Shown: positions 7,828-16,243 of the stretch, piece by piece
Numbering within the stretch: position 1 is the stretch's first letter
Layout of the letters: every line of letters begins with the position of its first letter
DNA from: a virus
DNA length: 24,304 bases
IMG/VR virus record: IMGVR_UViG_3300043446_004283
Location: 1-24,304 of that record
Strand: one strand, 5' to 3'
Made by a program: the position numbers and the translations under genes
Notes under the pieces: model-generated
Told to the model about the DNA's origin: nothing
The model's input: only the letters and a program-made list of their open reading frames with translations
The model's database searches: none

Positions 7828-8647
7828 AACAATCCCTAATACCTTTTTCTAATCCATCATATTTTATACAATCAATATTATTAGGATATCCACAATATGG
7901 ATACTCTTCATAATTACCATGTCTATTAATTTCTACATTATAATCTGAAAGATTATTGATCATTTCAGCAATTTCACTGAGATAATATTTCTCATTATAT
8001 ACACAATTAACATCACGAACTAAAGAATTTTTACCTATAGATAAAAAATAACTAACAATCTTATACAAGTCATTAACATAAATGAAATCCATTTTCCTAT
8101 CCTTGAAAATTTCTATATTTTTTTTGTTAATGTAGTTGTTAATATTTGTATTAAAAAATCTACTCGGTTCTTCATATGAACCAAAACATCCAAACACACG
8201 AAGATTAATTCCCTTAGGATGATTTAAAACTCTTTTTGCAATACAGTATTTTGAAAACCCGTAATTATCTCTAGGAATAACTAATCCAAAATGATGTGGA
8301 GATGGCTGCTCTACAGGTGCTGGACGACCATAAGAAGCACCACTATCTAAATTAATAAAGAGTTCAGTCTTTTCGACATGTCTGAAAATATTTTCAAACA
8401 TAGACATATTTTTATAAAAGACGTTTGGACCATCTTCAATTCCCCTACGACCACCAATAATAGCACCATGAATAATTGCATAATATCTTTCGTCTAAGAA
8501 TAAAGAATCCACTTCGCCAGGGTCTTCTAACCTAACTTGGTAAGATCTAGGTCTTATAATTTCCCAACCTTCTTTTTCCAGAAGAGGAATAATCTGGCGA
8601 CCAATAAATCCATTCCCGCCAGTAAATAGTATTTTACCCCTTTTCAT
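7811..8647 (-). CDS. NAD(P)-dependent SDR: nucleotide-sugar epimerase/reductase (Fcl/ColC-like?)
   Basis: An extended short-chain dehydrogenase of 278 residues. GGNGFIG at residues 10-16 is the NAD(P) loop, Ser102/Ser105 lie in LDSGASYG, and YGFSK gives the catalytic Tyr129 and Lys133. The segment IIHGAIIGGRRGIEDGPNVF, followed by YKN, recalls GDP-fucose synthase (Fcl) and GDP-colitose synthase (ColC), which epimerise C5 (C3 and C5 for Fcl) and reduce C4. That resemblance is my judgement from motif order, not a search. I chose ATG 8647 over an upstream in-frame start at 8665 because it gives a 14-base overlap with panB, as at two other junctions. If ColC-like, it would complete a GDP-L-colitose route with Gmd and the ColD-like enzyme. 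A 4-ketoreductase for another deoxy sugar is the alternative. Confidence 0.75.
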   Translation of the reverse strand: MKRGKILFTGGNGFIGRQIIPLLEKEGWEIIRPRSYQVRLEDPGEVDSLFLDERYYAIIHGAIIGGRRGIEDGPNVFYKNMSMFENIFRHVEKTELFINLDSGASYGRPAPVEQPSPHHFGLVIPRDNYGFSKYCIAKRVLNHPKGINLRVFGCFGSYEEPSRFFNTNINNYINKKNIEIFKDRKMDFIYVNDLYKIVSYFLSIGKNSLVRDVNCVYNEKYYLSEIAEMINNLSDYNVEINRHGNYEEYPYCGYPNNIDCIKYDGLEKGIRDCYDYYK

Positions 8648-9500
8648 ATTTCCAACTAGAATCACTTAATAGTTTTTCAAGTTCATCATCTTTAATTTCA
8701 TAAAAATTCTCTTGCGCTGGAAACTGAAGATCACGAACTTCATTTACATAATCAGTAAGAGCAGACTGAATAATCTGCCCTGCTTCACAATATCTTTTTA
8801 CGAATTTAGATTTAAACTCCCAGAATAAACCAATCAAATCATGCATAATAACTAACTGACCATCCACTTTATCGCCTGCACCAATTCCATAAACAGGAAT
8901 TTCAAGAGATTCTGCAATCATCGCAGAAGATTCTCTTGGCATTGCTTCAAGAAGCAGAAAAGAGCATCCCGCATCTTGAAGACGAAGTGCTTGATCAAGG
9001 ATAACCTTTGCTTGATCTGCTGTTTTGCCCTGAACCTTATATCCACCAAGTTTAGCGCGAGTGTGTGGAGTCAAACCAAGATGACTCATCACCATAATAC
9101 CAGCATCACAAATTGCTTTGATTCGTTCCACCATACAACCTTCCACCTTAACTGCATCCATTCCTGCTTGAATGAAGGCACCAGCATTAGTTACTGCATC
9201 TTCATTTGAGATTTGGTACGACATATAAGGAAGATCACCGACAGTAAATGCCCGATTAACACCACGCGAAACTGCCCTAGCAGAACGTAACATATCATCC
9301 ATAGTCACTGGAATTGTTGTTTTATATCCTAGTGTTGTCATACCAAGAGAATCGCCAACAAGAATCCAATCAACACCTGCATTATCTGCCATCAGTGCCT
9401 GGGGATAATCATATGCAGTAACACCTACAGTTTTTACTTTATTTTGTTTTTGTTTTTGTAACTTTAGAATAGTTACCTTATCTTTATTATCAGCAGGCAT
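8634..9500 (-). CDS. panB: PanB, 3-methyl-2-oxobutanoate hydroxymethyltransferase
   Basis: Transfers a hydroxymethyl group from methylene-tetrahydrofolate to alpha-ketoisovalerate, giving ketopantoate (pantothenate and CoA pathway). The 288-residue protein is full length and keeps the expected active-site residues: Asp50 in VGDSLGM, Asp89 in VGDLPYMSY, Lys118 and Glu120 in AVKVEG, His140 in SHLGLTPH, and Glu185 in LLEAMP. GGYKVQG and GIGAG are also family hallmarks. It lies one base after the ThDP enzyme gene and overlaps the SDR by 14 bases. No other pantothenate gene is present, so in this cluster it may hydroxymethylate a different 2-keto compound, or boost CoA. The family call is firm; the physiological role is open. 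Confidence 0.92.
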   Translation of the reverse strand: MPADNKDKVTILKLQKQKQNKVKTVGVTAYDYPQALMADNAGVDWILVGDSLGMTTLGYKTTIPVTMDDMLRSARAVSRGVNRAFTVGDLPYMSYQISNEDAVTNAGAFIQAGMDAVKVEGCMVERIKAICDAGIMVMSHLGLTPHTRAKLGGYKVQGKTADQAKVILDQALRLQDAGCSFLLLEAMPRESSAMIAESLEIPVYGIGAGDKVDGQLVIMHDLIGLFWEFKSKFVKRYCEAGQIIQSALTDYVNEVRDLQFPAQENFYEIKDDELEKLLSDSSWKYEKG

Positions 9501-9501
9501 A

Positions 9502-11187
9502 TCAATCCAAGTGTTTAATTATCATATTATCATAAAACTCTTCTCTAGACAAGAAGGGGTACATATCTTCCAAAGGTTTAGCAGTAATAGTTCCATCATC
9601 ATTCTTTTTACCCATCAATGTGGGCACAACCTCTTGCCATTTTTCACAAATAACCTCACAAACTATGGGTCCATTATAATCAAGAGTATATTTAATTTTT
9701 TCTTCCAATCCTTCGACATCAGCATAAACATATTTAATTCCAAAACTTTCTACTACTTTACGAATATTTGGAATTGATATACCGCTTTCTGCATCAGTAC
9801 CAATCTCTCTCCCCTCAAAAAATTTCTTCTGAGTAGTTCTAATGGAAAGGTATCCATCATTATTCCAAACAAATAATTTAACAGGAAGATTGTAGTGTGC
9901 AATAGTTTGAAGTTCTTGAAGATTCATCATGAAAGAACCATCACCAGTGACTCCAATTACATCAGAACCCTTTGCAAAGGCAGCACCGATGCAAGCAGGA
10001 ATAGTAAATCCCATTTCTGCTTGGGAACTAGAAGTAATATATCGTTGATTATCTATAATTTCAGTTGCTTGAGAACAAACATAGTATGCCGACCCAGCAT
10101 CTGAAATTACAACATCATCAAATCTTTTAAGTTTGTTGAGACAGTGTGTAAAGTAATATAAGTCTACTTTTTCAGATGAATTTTTTTCTGGGCAAATATT
10201 CCATTTACTTTTCCAACGAAGACAAGTTTCATTCCACTCAGTTCTTTCCCTACTGAAGATATTTTTCTGCAAGAAATCTTTCGCATCAAAATTGATAAAC
10301 TTATCGATTTTTACAGTATCTTTTGAATGTTCATCTTTATCAATATCAACAACAATTACTTTTGCTTCCCTAGCAAAGGTAGAATAATCATATCCAGTAA
10401 CGGGAACAGGCAACCGACAACCAATCACAAGAAGTAAATCACAATTCTGCATTGCAAAGTTACCTGCACGAGTTCCCTTGATGCCAACTCTACCAACAAA
10501 ATTTGAATCATCAGATTGAATCAAATCAACCCCATTATATGAAGTTACCACAGGAACATTTGTTCTTCTCACAAACTCCCTGAATGCAAACTTTGCGTCT
10601 GCACAATTAATACCATTTCCAGCAAGTATCAGGGGTCTTTTAGCATTTTTGATTTCCTCCTCAATACTGAAACATGGCGCTCCTTGGACATCCATAGGAA
10701 TATCAATCCATACGGGACCGGGACGACCAGAAGTTGCGATAGAAATGGCCTTTTGCATAATATCACCAATTTCTTCCAGATTCTCCACAACCACAGAATA
10801 TTTTGTAATTGGTTTTACGATATCAATAATATTTGCTTCTTGTACACCAAGATTCCTAACACCAGTGAATGCCATATGTGCTCGATTCACATTACCAGAA
10901 ACAAAAATTACAGGAACGCTATCTTGCCAAGCATCAAGAAGTCCAGTGATCGCATTTGTTCCACCACATCCTGTAGTCAAACAAACAGCAGATATACTAT
11001 TATTATATTTTGCATAGGCAACTGCACCCATAGCAGATGCCTGTTCATGGTGATTGCAGATTGGTTTAATCTTTCCATGGGCAGCAATAGCATCATTTAA
11101 ATACATTGCACCACCACCAGTTACGAGAAAGATATGCTCACATCCGGTTTTATAAATTTGATCGATAATATAATCTGCTACTCTCAT
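9502..11187 (-). CDS. Thiamine-diphosphate enzyme, acetolactate synthase/YerE-like
   Basis: A three-domain ThDP enzyme of 561 residues, related to acetolactate synthase large subunit. The catalytic Glu48 lies in NHHEQASAMGA. The C-terminal ThDP/Mg motif begins GDGSFMM at about residue 415 and closes at WNNDGY near 441-446. Acetolactate synthases join pyruvate-derived units; the related YerE attaches a two-carbon unit to a CDP-3,6-dideoxy-4-keto sugar to make the branched sugar yersiniose. The gene overlaps an RfbH-type 3-dehydratase by ATGA, the enzyme type that makes exactly such keto sugars, which favours the YerE-like role. PanB follows one base later; in central metabolism acetolactate leads to PanB's substrate, but the two connecting enzymes are absent here. 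The function is therefore inferred from context. Confidence 0.85.
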   Translation of the reverse strand: MRVADYIIDQIYKTGCEHIFLVTGGGAMYLNDAIAAHGKIKPICNHHEQASAMGAVAYAKYNNSISAVCLTTGCGGTNAITGLLDAWQDSVPVIFVSGNVNRAHMAFTGVRNLGVQEANIIDIVKPITKYSVVVENLEEIGDIMQKAISIATSGRPGPVWIDIPMDVQGAPCFSIEEEIKNAKRPLILAGNGINCADAKFAFREFVRRTNVPVVTSYNGVDLIQSDDSNFVGRVGIKGTRAGNFAMQNCDLLLVIGCRLPVPVTGYDYSTFAREAKVIVVDIDKDEHSKDTVKIDKFINFDAKDFLQKNIFSRERTEWNETCLRWKSKWNICPEKNSSEKVDLYYFTHCLNKLKRFDDVVISDAGSAYYVCSQATEIIDNQRYITSSSQAEMGFTIPACIGAAFAKGSDVIGVTGDGSFMMNLQELQTIAHYNLPVKLFVWNNDGYLSIRTTQKKFFEGREIGTDAESGISIPNIRKVVESFGIKYVYADVEGLEEKIKYTLDYNGPIVCEVICEKWQEVVPTLMGKKNDDGTITAKPLEDMYPFLSREEFYDNMIIKHLD

Positions 11188-12491
11188 TTTTCAAAAGAAG
11201 AAGTTACTGTTCCAATATAGTTAATCATTTCCTCTGTGATTGTAGGAGAACAACCAACAAAGAAAACAAGGTCAAGAACCTTACAAGCATTTGGATAGTT
11301 CTTATAATAATCCAAGTGACTATATCCAGGATGCATTAGAATATTTCCTGCAAAATAGTTTCTTGTTTGAACTTTATTTGATTCCAAATGTTGAGTCAAT
11401 TTATTCTTTGTTTCTTTACTATCACAAATAATAGGAACACCAAACCAACTTGCTTCTGCTTTAGGAAGTTCATTAACACTACGAACTCCTGGAATCTTTT
11501 CAAAATATTCCTGAATTAGAGTTTTATTCATTCTTCGATGATAGTGAATCTCATCAAATTTTTCAATCTGAACAGATCCAATAGCACCTTGAAAATCCAT
11601 TGGTTTTAGGTTATATCCCATTTGACTGTAAACATACTTATGGTCAATAATACCATCATACCTTTCGATCCATTTATCAAATCTCTTGTCACAAACTCCA
11701 CAAGACAGAAGATTTTGAGCACCAACACAATAACAATCACGCCCCCACCAAGCAAGACTACGTGCAATAATAATTAGTTCTTCATCATTACTGGATACCA
11801 TTCCACCTTCACCTGTACAGATGTGATGTGCAGGATAAAAAGAACAAGATGCAGCAATTGCCTTGTCGGTGAGATAATTTCCATTCCACTTACTTCCAAG
11901 AGAGTCACAATTATCAGCAATCAAATAAATTTTATTCCTCTCACAGATATCAACTATCTGATCATAATCATAAGGATTACCAAGAACAGGAGAAGAAATA
12001 ATACCACGAGTGCGAGTAGTAATTTTATCTTCTATCTCGTTCACATCCCAATTAAGGTCACTAAAATCAATATCAACAAAAACAGGTTTCAATCCACATT
12101 GGACAATTGGAGCGATAGTTGTAGGAAATCCAACACAAGATACAATGATTTCATCACCATCTTGCCACCCATATCTCTGCTTAAGTGCAGCAAACATAAT
12201 TAGGTTTGCAGAACTACCAGAGTTCACCATCAAAGAATATTTCTTATTAAATTTCTTAGAAAATTTAACCTCAAATTTATTGACTTCTTCACCAGAAGCA
12301 AGCCATTTTCCAGCAAGAAAAGACTTTAAAATAACTTCAATTTCATCATTGGTCCAATATGGTCCAGAATAATAAACTGGAGATTTGCCAGGAGTAAATT
12401 CTCCACTATTAGCAAGATATGGAAAAAGATTTTCTTCAGTGGAAGAAATTTTTTCAAGAAAATCTTTAATTAAGTTGTTAATGTTGCTCAT
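11184..12491 (-). CDS. rfbH: RfbH/E1-type [2Fe-2S] PMP-dependent sugar 3-dehydratase
   Basis: Removes the C3 hydroxyl of a nucleotide-bound 4-keto-6-deoxyhexose (CDP-linked in the studied RfbH/E1 enzymes), the first step to 3,6-dideoxy sugars. It is a 435-residue DegT/DnrJ-fold protein. The usual PLP-binding Lys is replaced by His: SFYPAHHICTGEGG places His222/His223 there, the E1 hallmark. Cys253, Cys255, Cys264 and Cys267 form a CxC...CxxC set within RDCYCVG...LLSCGVC, matching the [2Fe-2S] ligands of E1. DHKYVYSQMGYNLKPMDFQ is also typical. An electron-donating reductase (E3) and a CDP-glucose synthase/dehydratase are not in the window, so the host or another phage region would supply them. 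It is followed by the YerE-like enzyme with ATGA overlap. Confidence 0.9.
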   Translation of the reverse strand: MSNINNLIKDFLEKISSTEENLFPYLANSGEFTPGKSPVYYSGPYWTNDEIEVILKSFLAGKWLASGEEVNKFEVKFSKKFNKKYSLMVNSGSSANLIMFAALKQRYGWQDGDEIIVSCVGFPTTIAPIVQCGLKPVFVDIDFSDLNWDVNEIEDKITTRTRGIISSPVLGNPYDYDQIVDICERNKIYLIADNCDSLGSKWNGNYLTDKAIAASCSFYPAHHICTGEGGMVSSNDEELIIIARSLAWWGRDCYCVGAQNLLSCGVCDKRFDKWIERYDGIIDHKYVYSQMGYNLKPMDFQGAIGSVQIEKFDEIHYHRRMNKTLIQEYFEKIPGVRSVNELPKAEASWFGVPIICDSKETKNKLTQHLESNKVQTRNYFAGNILMHPGYSHLDYYKNYPNACKVLDLVFFVGCSPTITEEMINYIGTVTSSFEK

Positions 12492-12502
12492 AAATAAAAA
12501 GT

Positions 12503-13354
12503 TTATTTTGTGACGTTATCAATATAGACTAATGCTTCTTTACTAACAGCAGTTCTAAACCACTTACGAAGACCTCCATTAGATTTATTTACTTCTGCTG
12601 CTAAAGATCCACCAGCTTGATGTAATACTTTAACTATCATTCTATCACCATTTACAGGATCGTCAAGGCACAATTGACCATCTTGAACATACAGATCTCT
12701 CCAACTATCCCAATGAGTTTCGTCCCCCCAGGTGTTACATACCCCATAGGAAAGACCAGTTCCCATTAGATCAATAACCTTCGCTGAATATTTTCCACAA
12801 TGGAATAGTTGATTTAATGTATCTTGTTCATCCCCAAGTCCATGAAAATAAGGATCAACTTCAGTTTTGATTCTGTATGCTTCTTTGTTTAGATTATGCC
12901 AATCATACCAAAACTCTTTACTATTTGAGGCAATCAGTCCAGCATTAATAAACTTTTGTACTGGGATAGGACTACCATCACCAAATGGAGGCAAATGTGC
13001 AATAGTTATTCCTTGATGGGAACTTGCCTTGCCCAATGAGTTGTTATTTCTTACCCCAATAATATCCTCATCACTTTCAAATAACTCAGTCAGTGGTCCA
13101 GTAACAACAGAGTCTCCATCAATATGAACCACCATATCATAGTCTTCAATGAATGGCATACAAGTCGGTGCCATCATCCAAACAGGTTGAAGCCAAGGAT
13201 CAGTTACTTTTGCTTCCTCAGTCATCTTGGAATCAAAAATAAAAAAGTCAATATCTGGATGAAAGTGTTTAAAAGATTTAACCAGATCTTGAACTCCGAT
13301 CAAATCAACATAGTCATCAGTACACCAAGTGGATACTGCAATTCTTTTAGACAT
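12503..13354 (-). CDS. GT-A glycosyltransferase (GT8-like)
   Basis: A 283-residue nucleotide-diphospho-sugar transferase. The N-terminus KRIAVSTWCTDDY starts the GT-A fold, and VVHIDGDSVVTGPL at residues 75-88 holds the DxD (Asp79-Gly-Asp81) that binds metal and sugar nucleotide, set in a 'hydrophobic strand-DxD' context as in GT8. HQAGG near residue 246 could supply the second metal ligand (His), as in GT8 C-terminal HxxGxxKPW-type segments, although the match is loose. A late GLGDEQDTLNQ resembles the 'DQdilN' motif of GT8, which supports the call. It begins two bases after the DUF6165 gene and ends 11 bases before rfbH. The donor sugar is unknown. Confidence 0.7.
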   Translation of the reverse strand: MSKRIAVSTWCTDDYVDLIGVQDLVKSFKHFHPDIDFFIFDSKMTEEAKVTDPWLQPVWMMAPTCMPFIEDYDMVVHIDGDSVVTGPLTELFESDEDIIGVRNNNSLGKASSHQGITIAHLPPFGDGSPIPVQKFINAGLIASNSKEFWYDWHNLNKEAYRIKTEVDPYFHGLGDEQDTLNQLFHCGKYSAKVIDLMGTGLSYGVCNTWGDETHWDSWRDLYVQDGQLCLDDPVNGDRMIVKVLHQAGGSLAAEVNKSNGGLRKWFRTAVSKEALVYIDNVTK

Positions 13355-13356
13355 AA

Positions 13357-13728
13357 TCAGTTATATTTTGGAAGAATCTTTTGCTCTTTAATCTGACTAT
13401 TAGTAAGTTGATTGATCTCATTCTTCACATAGAATCTCTGATCATTGTTATGATAAACATCCCTTGCAAGTTGAATAAAAGTTTCATCAAAAACTTTATT
13501 TTTTTCACAGTTGCGAATGTTATCTTCAACATCCCAAATAGTTTTATTTACATCTCTGAGAGAATCAATAAGATTTTGAGGAATATTTAGTTCATCAACA
13601 ATAGGAATGAGATAGTTTAGTTCATATTCAATATTTTTCAGTTTCTCTTCACTATCACATTTTTCTTTTTTGATTTCAAGAATCGTCATTTTATCCACAA
13701 TCTCACCAACAGACACTTCAATCTTCAT
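13357..13728 (-). CDS. DUF6165 family protein
   Basis: A 123-residue helical protein. The N-terminus MKIEVSVGEIVDKMTILEIK is typical of DUF6165, as are KLKNIEYELNYL, NKTIWDVEDNIRNCE and FIQLARDVYHNNDQR. Its function is unknown, but such proteins are found in polysaccharide clusters, often beside glycosyltransferases and FkbM methyltransferases as here. Predicted to be cytoplasmic and mostly coiled-coil; no catalytic motif is seen. It has an unusually good ribosome binding site for this window: AGGAGGA five bases before ATG 13728. Gaps to neighbours are 12 and 2 bases. It may act as an accessory or scaffold for glycan assembly, but that is a guess. Confidence 0.8.
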   Translation of the reverse strand: MKIEVSVGEIVDKMTILEIKKEKCDSEEKLKNIEYELNYLIPIVDELNIPQNLIDSLRDVNKTIWDVEDNIRNCEKNKVFDETFIQLARDVYHNNDQRFYVKNEINQLTNSQIKEQKILPKYN

Positions 13729-13740
13729 TTTTCCTCCTGA
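13729..13740 (-). promoter_or_regulatory. strong Shine-Dalgarno before the DUF6165 gene
   Basis: The 12-base gap carries AGGAGGAAAA directly before the ATG. Most genes in the cluster have no clear Shine-Dalgarno and rely on overlapping stop/start codons, so this fixes the start at 13728 and suggests independent, efficient initiation. Confidence 0.7.
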
Positions 13741-14517
13741 TCATTTCCATTTATTGAAGGGATAAGTATCCCAGTTTTTTGCTAGATAATCTTTACCAAA
13801 AAGTTTAGTCCCAACATTTCCATCCTCAAATGGCGGTAGATTTCTACCTCTTCTAACAAACAGAGAATCACCCCACATTTCTCTTTCATATGAAGAAGAC
13901 ATTTCTCTAAGTTCAAATCCCCTTTCATCTAACCATTTAACAATCTCTTCATGAGACACACCGGATTTATGTCTATCATCAAGTGTTGTTTCTAAATCAA
14001 CCACATTAATGTAATCAAGATACTTTTCAAATCCAATCAAAACATCAAGTTCTGCGCCCTCAACATCAATATTCAGAAAATCATATTCGTTCATATCAAT
14101 ATTATTTTCTTCGATCACCGTTGCAAGAGTTTTAGTCTTAACTTTGATTGAGTTTACTTTATTCCATTCAGGAAGTCCTTGATAGAAACTGGAACCGTGT
14201 TCAGCAAAATAAAAGTTTTTAACACAGTTATCTTCACGATAAACAAACTCATTAAAGATTTTGAATCCCCATTTATCAGCAACTGGTTTTGCCATGTTCT
14301 GATAAATATTTGGATTTGCCTCAACTCCAACAACTTTATTGCCAAATAGTTTGGTATAGCATCCATATTCAATAAAGTCCCAAAGACCAACATGAATTAC
14401 TCCTTTGGGTTGAACATTAATCCTTTCAAAGATTCCAGTATATTCTGCTGTTGGATTGTCCCAAACTGCATATCCAGTCTTTTTATTCCAAGAGGCATAA
14501 GGACCTAACATACTCAT
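13741..14517 (-). CDS. FkbM-family SAM-dependent methyltransferase
   Basis: Transfers a methyl group from S-adenosylmethionine, usually to a sugar hydroxyl in surface-glycan clusters. In the 258-residue protein GVIHVGLWDF (residues 39-48) forms the SAM-binding loop, slightly altered from the usual DVGAN. VVGVEANP (62-69) is motif II, with Glu for the ribose. FLNIDVEGAELDVL (147-160) is the FkbM signature, followed by VVDLETTL. The start overlaps the GT10 gene by ATGA; an in-frame ATG two codons later is also possible. It probably O-methylates one of the sugars added by the neighbouring transferases. Family call is firm, substrate unknown. Confidence 0.88.
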   Translation of the reverse strand: MSMLGPYASWNKKTGYAVWDNPTAEYTGIFERINVQPKGVIHVGLWDFIEYGCYTKLFGNKVVGVEANPNIYQNMAKPVADKWGFKIFNEFVYREDNCVKNFYFAEHGSSFYQGLPEWNKVNSIKVKTKTLATVIEENNIDMNEYDFLNIDVEGAELDVLIGFEKYLDYINVVDLETTLDDRHKSGVSHEEIVKWLDERGFELREMSSSYEREMWGDSLFVRRGRNLPPFEDGNVGTKLFGKDYLAKNWDTYPFNKWK

Positions 14518-15317
14518 GAAAAATACCTCCCATAAATATAATCTTCAAGAATTTCCATTTCCTTTGCCTTCTCCAAGTTTTCTTTTATTGCATCCATTTT
14601 ACTATAATAGATATCTTCAGATACTTCAAACTCTTCAGTGAGATCTATAATTCCATCTTTGTTGAAATAATCTCCAATGTCAGGAGCACCAAGATAGACT
14701 GGAATAGTTCCCGTTGCAAAACAGTCTAATAGTTTTTCGGTAAAATATGTTTCATATTGCCCGTTCTCAATAGCAACTGAAAACATGTAATCGCAAAGAC
14801 CTTCTTCTTTATTTGCAATTTCCTTGAAACCTCTACCATACATATCAACCTGTCCCCAGAGTCTTTCAACCCATTCAAGACGAAGCTTGTGCCCCTCACA
14901 CATTGTTTTATTAGATGAAATCATAGAAATCATCTTAGTTTTTTCATATACTTTTGGTTCTTTAATCCAAAATCCTTGAGCAGGGCACCACTTAAACTTG
15001 GAGTCTATCGAAAGTAAATCTTGGTTATGAGTAAAGATTGTATCAAATGTTTCCAAATATTTTTCAGGAAACATTTTTACATGATCAACAATTTGAGGAG
15101 TAATATACTTAGACTCAAGAAGCCATCCATATTTTGATCCAGGAATATCATCTATTTCTGCCTGACCCAGGGTACTGTCAATATAAAAAGTTGCCTCTCC
15201 ACTACCATCCTTGACCCATTCAATATATTTTGACTCCTTTCCATGAACCGAATATCCTTTATTTCCGTTCGTGAGATGAGTAAATGTATTTCCTACAAGA
15301 TTAAACTTTGTTTTCAT
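14514..15317 (-). CDS. GT10-family (alpha-1,3-fucosyltransferase-like) glycosyltransferase
   Basis: GT10 enzymes transfer fucose from GDP-fucose in alpha-1,3/1,4 linkage to a glycan. The 267-residue protein has the GT10 C-terminal signature: DYMFSVAIENG (residues 177-187), then ETYFTEKLLDCFATGTIPVY (189-208) and LGAPDIGDYF. The N-terminal half is diverged, as in many bacterial members, and there is no membrane anchor. It overlaps the upstream unknown gene and the downstream methyltransferase gene by ATGA. With two GT11 enzymes, this makes three transferases in the cluster that use GDP-fucose-type donors, though the cluster's own sugar-nucleotide genes may supply a related deoxy sugar instead. 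Confidence 0.85.
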   Translation of the reverse strand: MKTKFNLVGNTFTHLTNGNKGYSVHGKESKYIEWVKDGSGEATFYIDSTLGQAEIDDIPGSKYGWLLESKYITPQIVDHVKMFPEKYLETFDTIFTHNQDLLSIDSKFKWCPAQGFWIKEPKVYEKTKMISMISSNKTMCEGHKLRLEWVERLWGQVDMYGRGFKEIANKEEGLCDYMFSVAIENGQYETYFTEKLLDCFATGTIPVYLGAPDIGDYFNKDGIIDLTEEFEVSEDIYYSKMDAIKENLEKAKEMEILEDYIYGRYFS

Positions 15318-16243
15318 GGTACAATCAAATCTAATTGTTTAATATCAAACTTTGATAACTTAATATCTATAAGATTTTTTGTGAAGGGTCCTTCACCAAG
15401 TTTACAATATTCATACAGTGCTCTTGTTGGATCTGGCATATTAGGGTCCTCATAATCAATAAAGAACATAAGTTTTAGACAACTAAGATATTTAAATAGA
15501 TCAAAAATGCCCGAACACTGACCGACAATCACAAGATTCTGGTGTCTTACAACATAGTCCAAAAGATCTTGCAGTTCATACTTATCCAATGGTTCTGTTC
15601 CTTCAAATATCTTTTGATTTTTAAAGACATTTGTTTTCTTTGTCATATTGACAATGACTTTATATCCCCGTTCTTTCATTTTTAATACAATATTTTCCCA
15701 GAAAGAATCGTTGAGTTGATAACTATCGCCTCGTTCAGGGAAAAGGATACAAGTTTTTTCTTCAATATCCTTTACTGCATTCAAATCATACTCATAGATC
15801 TTTTGAAGAACACCAGTATTGTGAATATTATTTAAATAATCCCAATCTTTAAATGGCATGTGAGCAACCTTAAGTTTGCCATAAGTATGTGCATTCTGCA
15901 CAATCTGCGAATCTTGTGGATAAAATCCATTACAAGACATTAAGACTTCTTCTTGATCAATTGGATATCCTTTATAAACTTGAAAATCATCTGGATAAAT
16001 GACAATCTCCTCGCACTTATGGGGAGAAGGAACATAATTGTCAAGGATGAACTTAACACCATTAAAGATTCTCTTTTGACATAAAATTTTATATGAAACC
16101 GGAGATCTTGATTCTAAGAATAGAGTTGCAGCAGTTGCATCTCCCATTCCCCAACACATCAAGTACCAGTTTTCATTTTGGAAGATTGACTTATCAAGAT
16201 TCAAAGTTTCTTCGCATGTAATTTCTCTTACAATCACTGACAT
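15314..16243 (-). CDS. Unrecognised GT-B-like protein in polysaccharide cluster
   Basis: I do not recognise this 309-residue protein. The N-terminal part has YLMCWGMGDATAATLFLE (about residues 27-44), recalling the GLGDxL-type opening of GT9 transferases. The C-terminal half begins CILFPERGDSYQL (about 165-177) and contains a strand-helix pattern plus VIVGQCSGIFDLFKYL near residue 256, reminiscent of the GT-B donor site where a Ser/Thr-rich turn holds the diphosphate. No signal peptide or membrane helix. It overlaps the preceding GT-B-like gene by 10 bases and the GT10 gene by ATGA. Likely a glycosyltransferase; a pyruvyl- or other non-sugar transferase cannot be excluded. Confidence 0.5.
   Translation of the reverse strand: MSVIVREITCEETLNLDKSIFQNENWYLMCWGMGDATAATLFLESRSPVSYKILCQKRIFNGVKFILDNYVPSPHKCEEIVIYPDDFQVYKGYPIDQEEVLMSCNGFYPQDSQIVQNAHTYGKLKVAHMPFKDWDYLNNIHNTGVLQKIYEYDLNAVKDIEEKTCILFPERGDSYQLNDSFWENIVLKMKERGYKVIVNMTKKTNVFKNQKIFEGTEPLDKYELQDLLDYVVRHQNLVIVGQCSGIFDLFKYLSCLKLMFFIDYEDPNMPDPTRALYEYCKLGEGPFTKNLIDIKLSKFDIKQLDLIVP

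Noticed and set aside
10649-11100. Two overlapping + strand open frames opposite the ThDP enzyme gene
   Set aside because: Antisense to strongly conserved ThDP-enzyme coding sequence, with no start signals or protein-like motifs.
16016-16044. TTGACA with CATAAG 17 bases downstream inside a glycosyltransferase-like gene
   Set aside because: The -10 is poor and it lies in mid-gene, far from any start.
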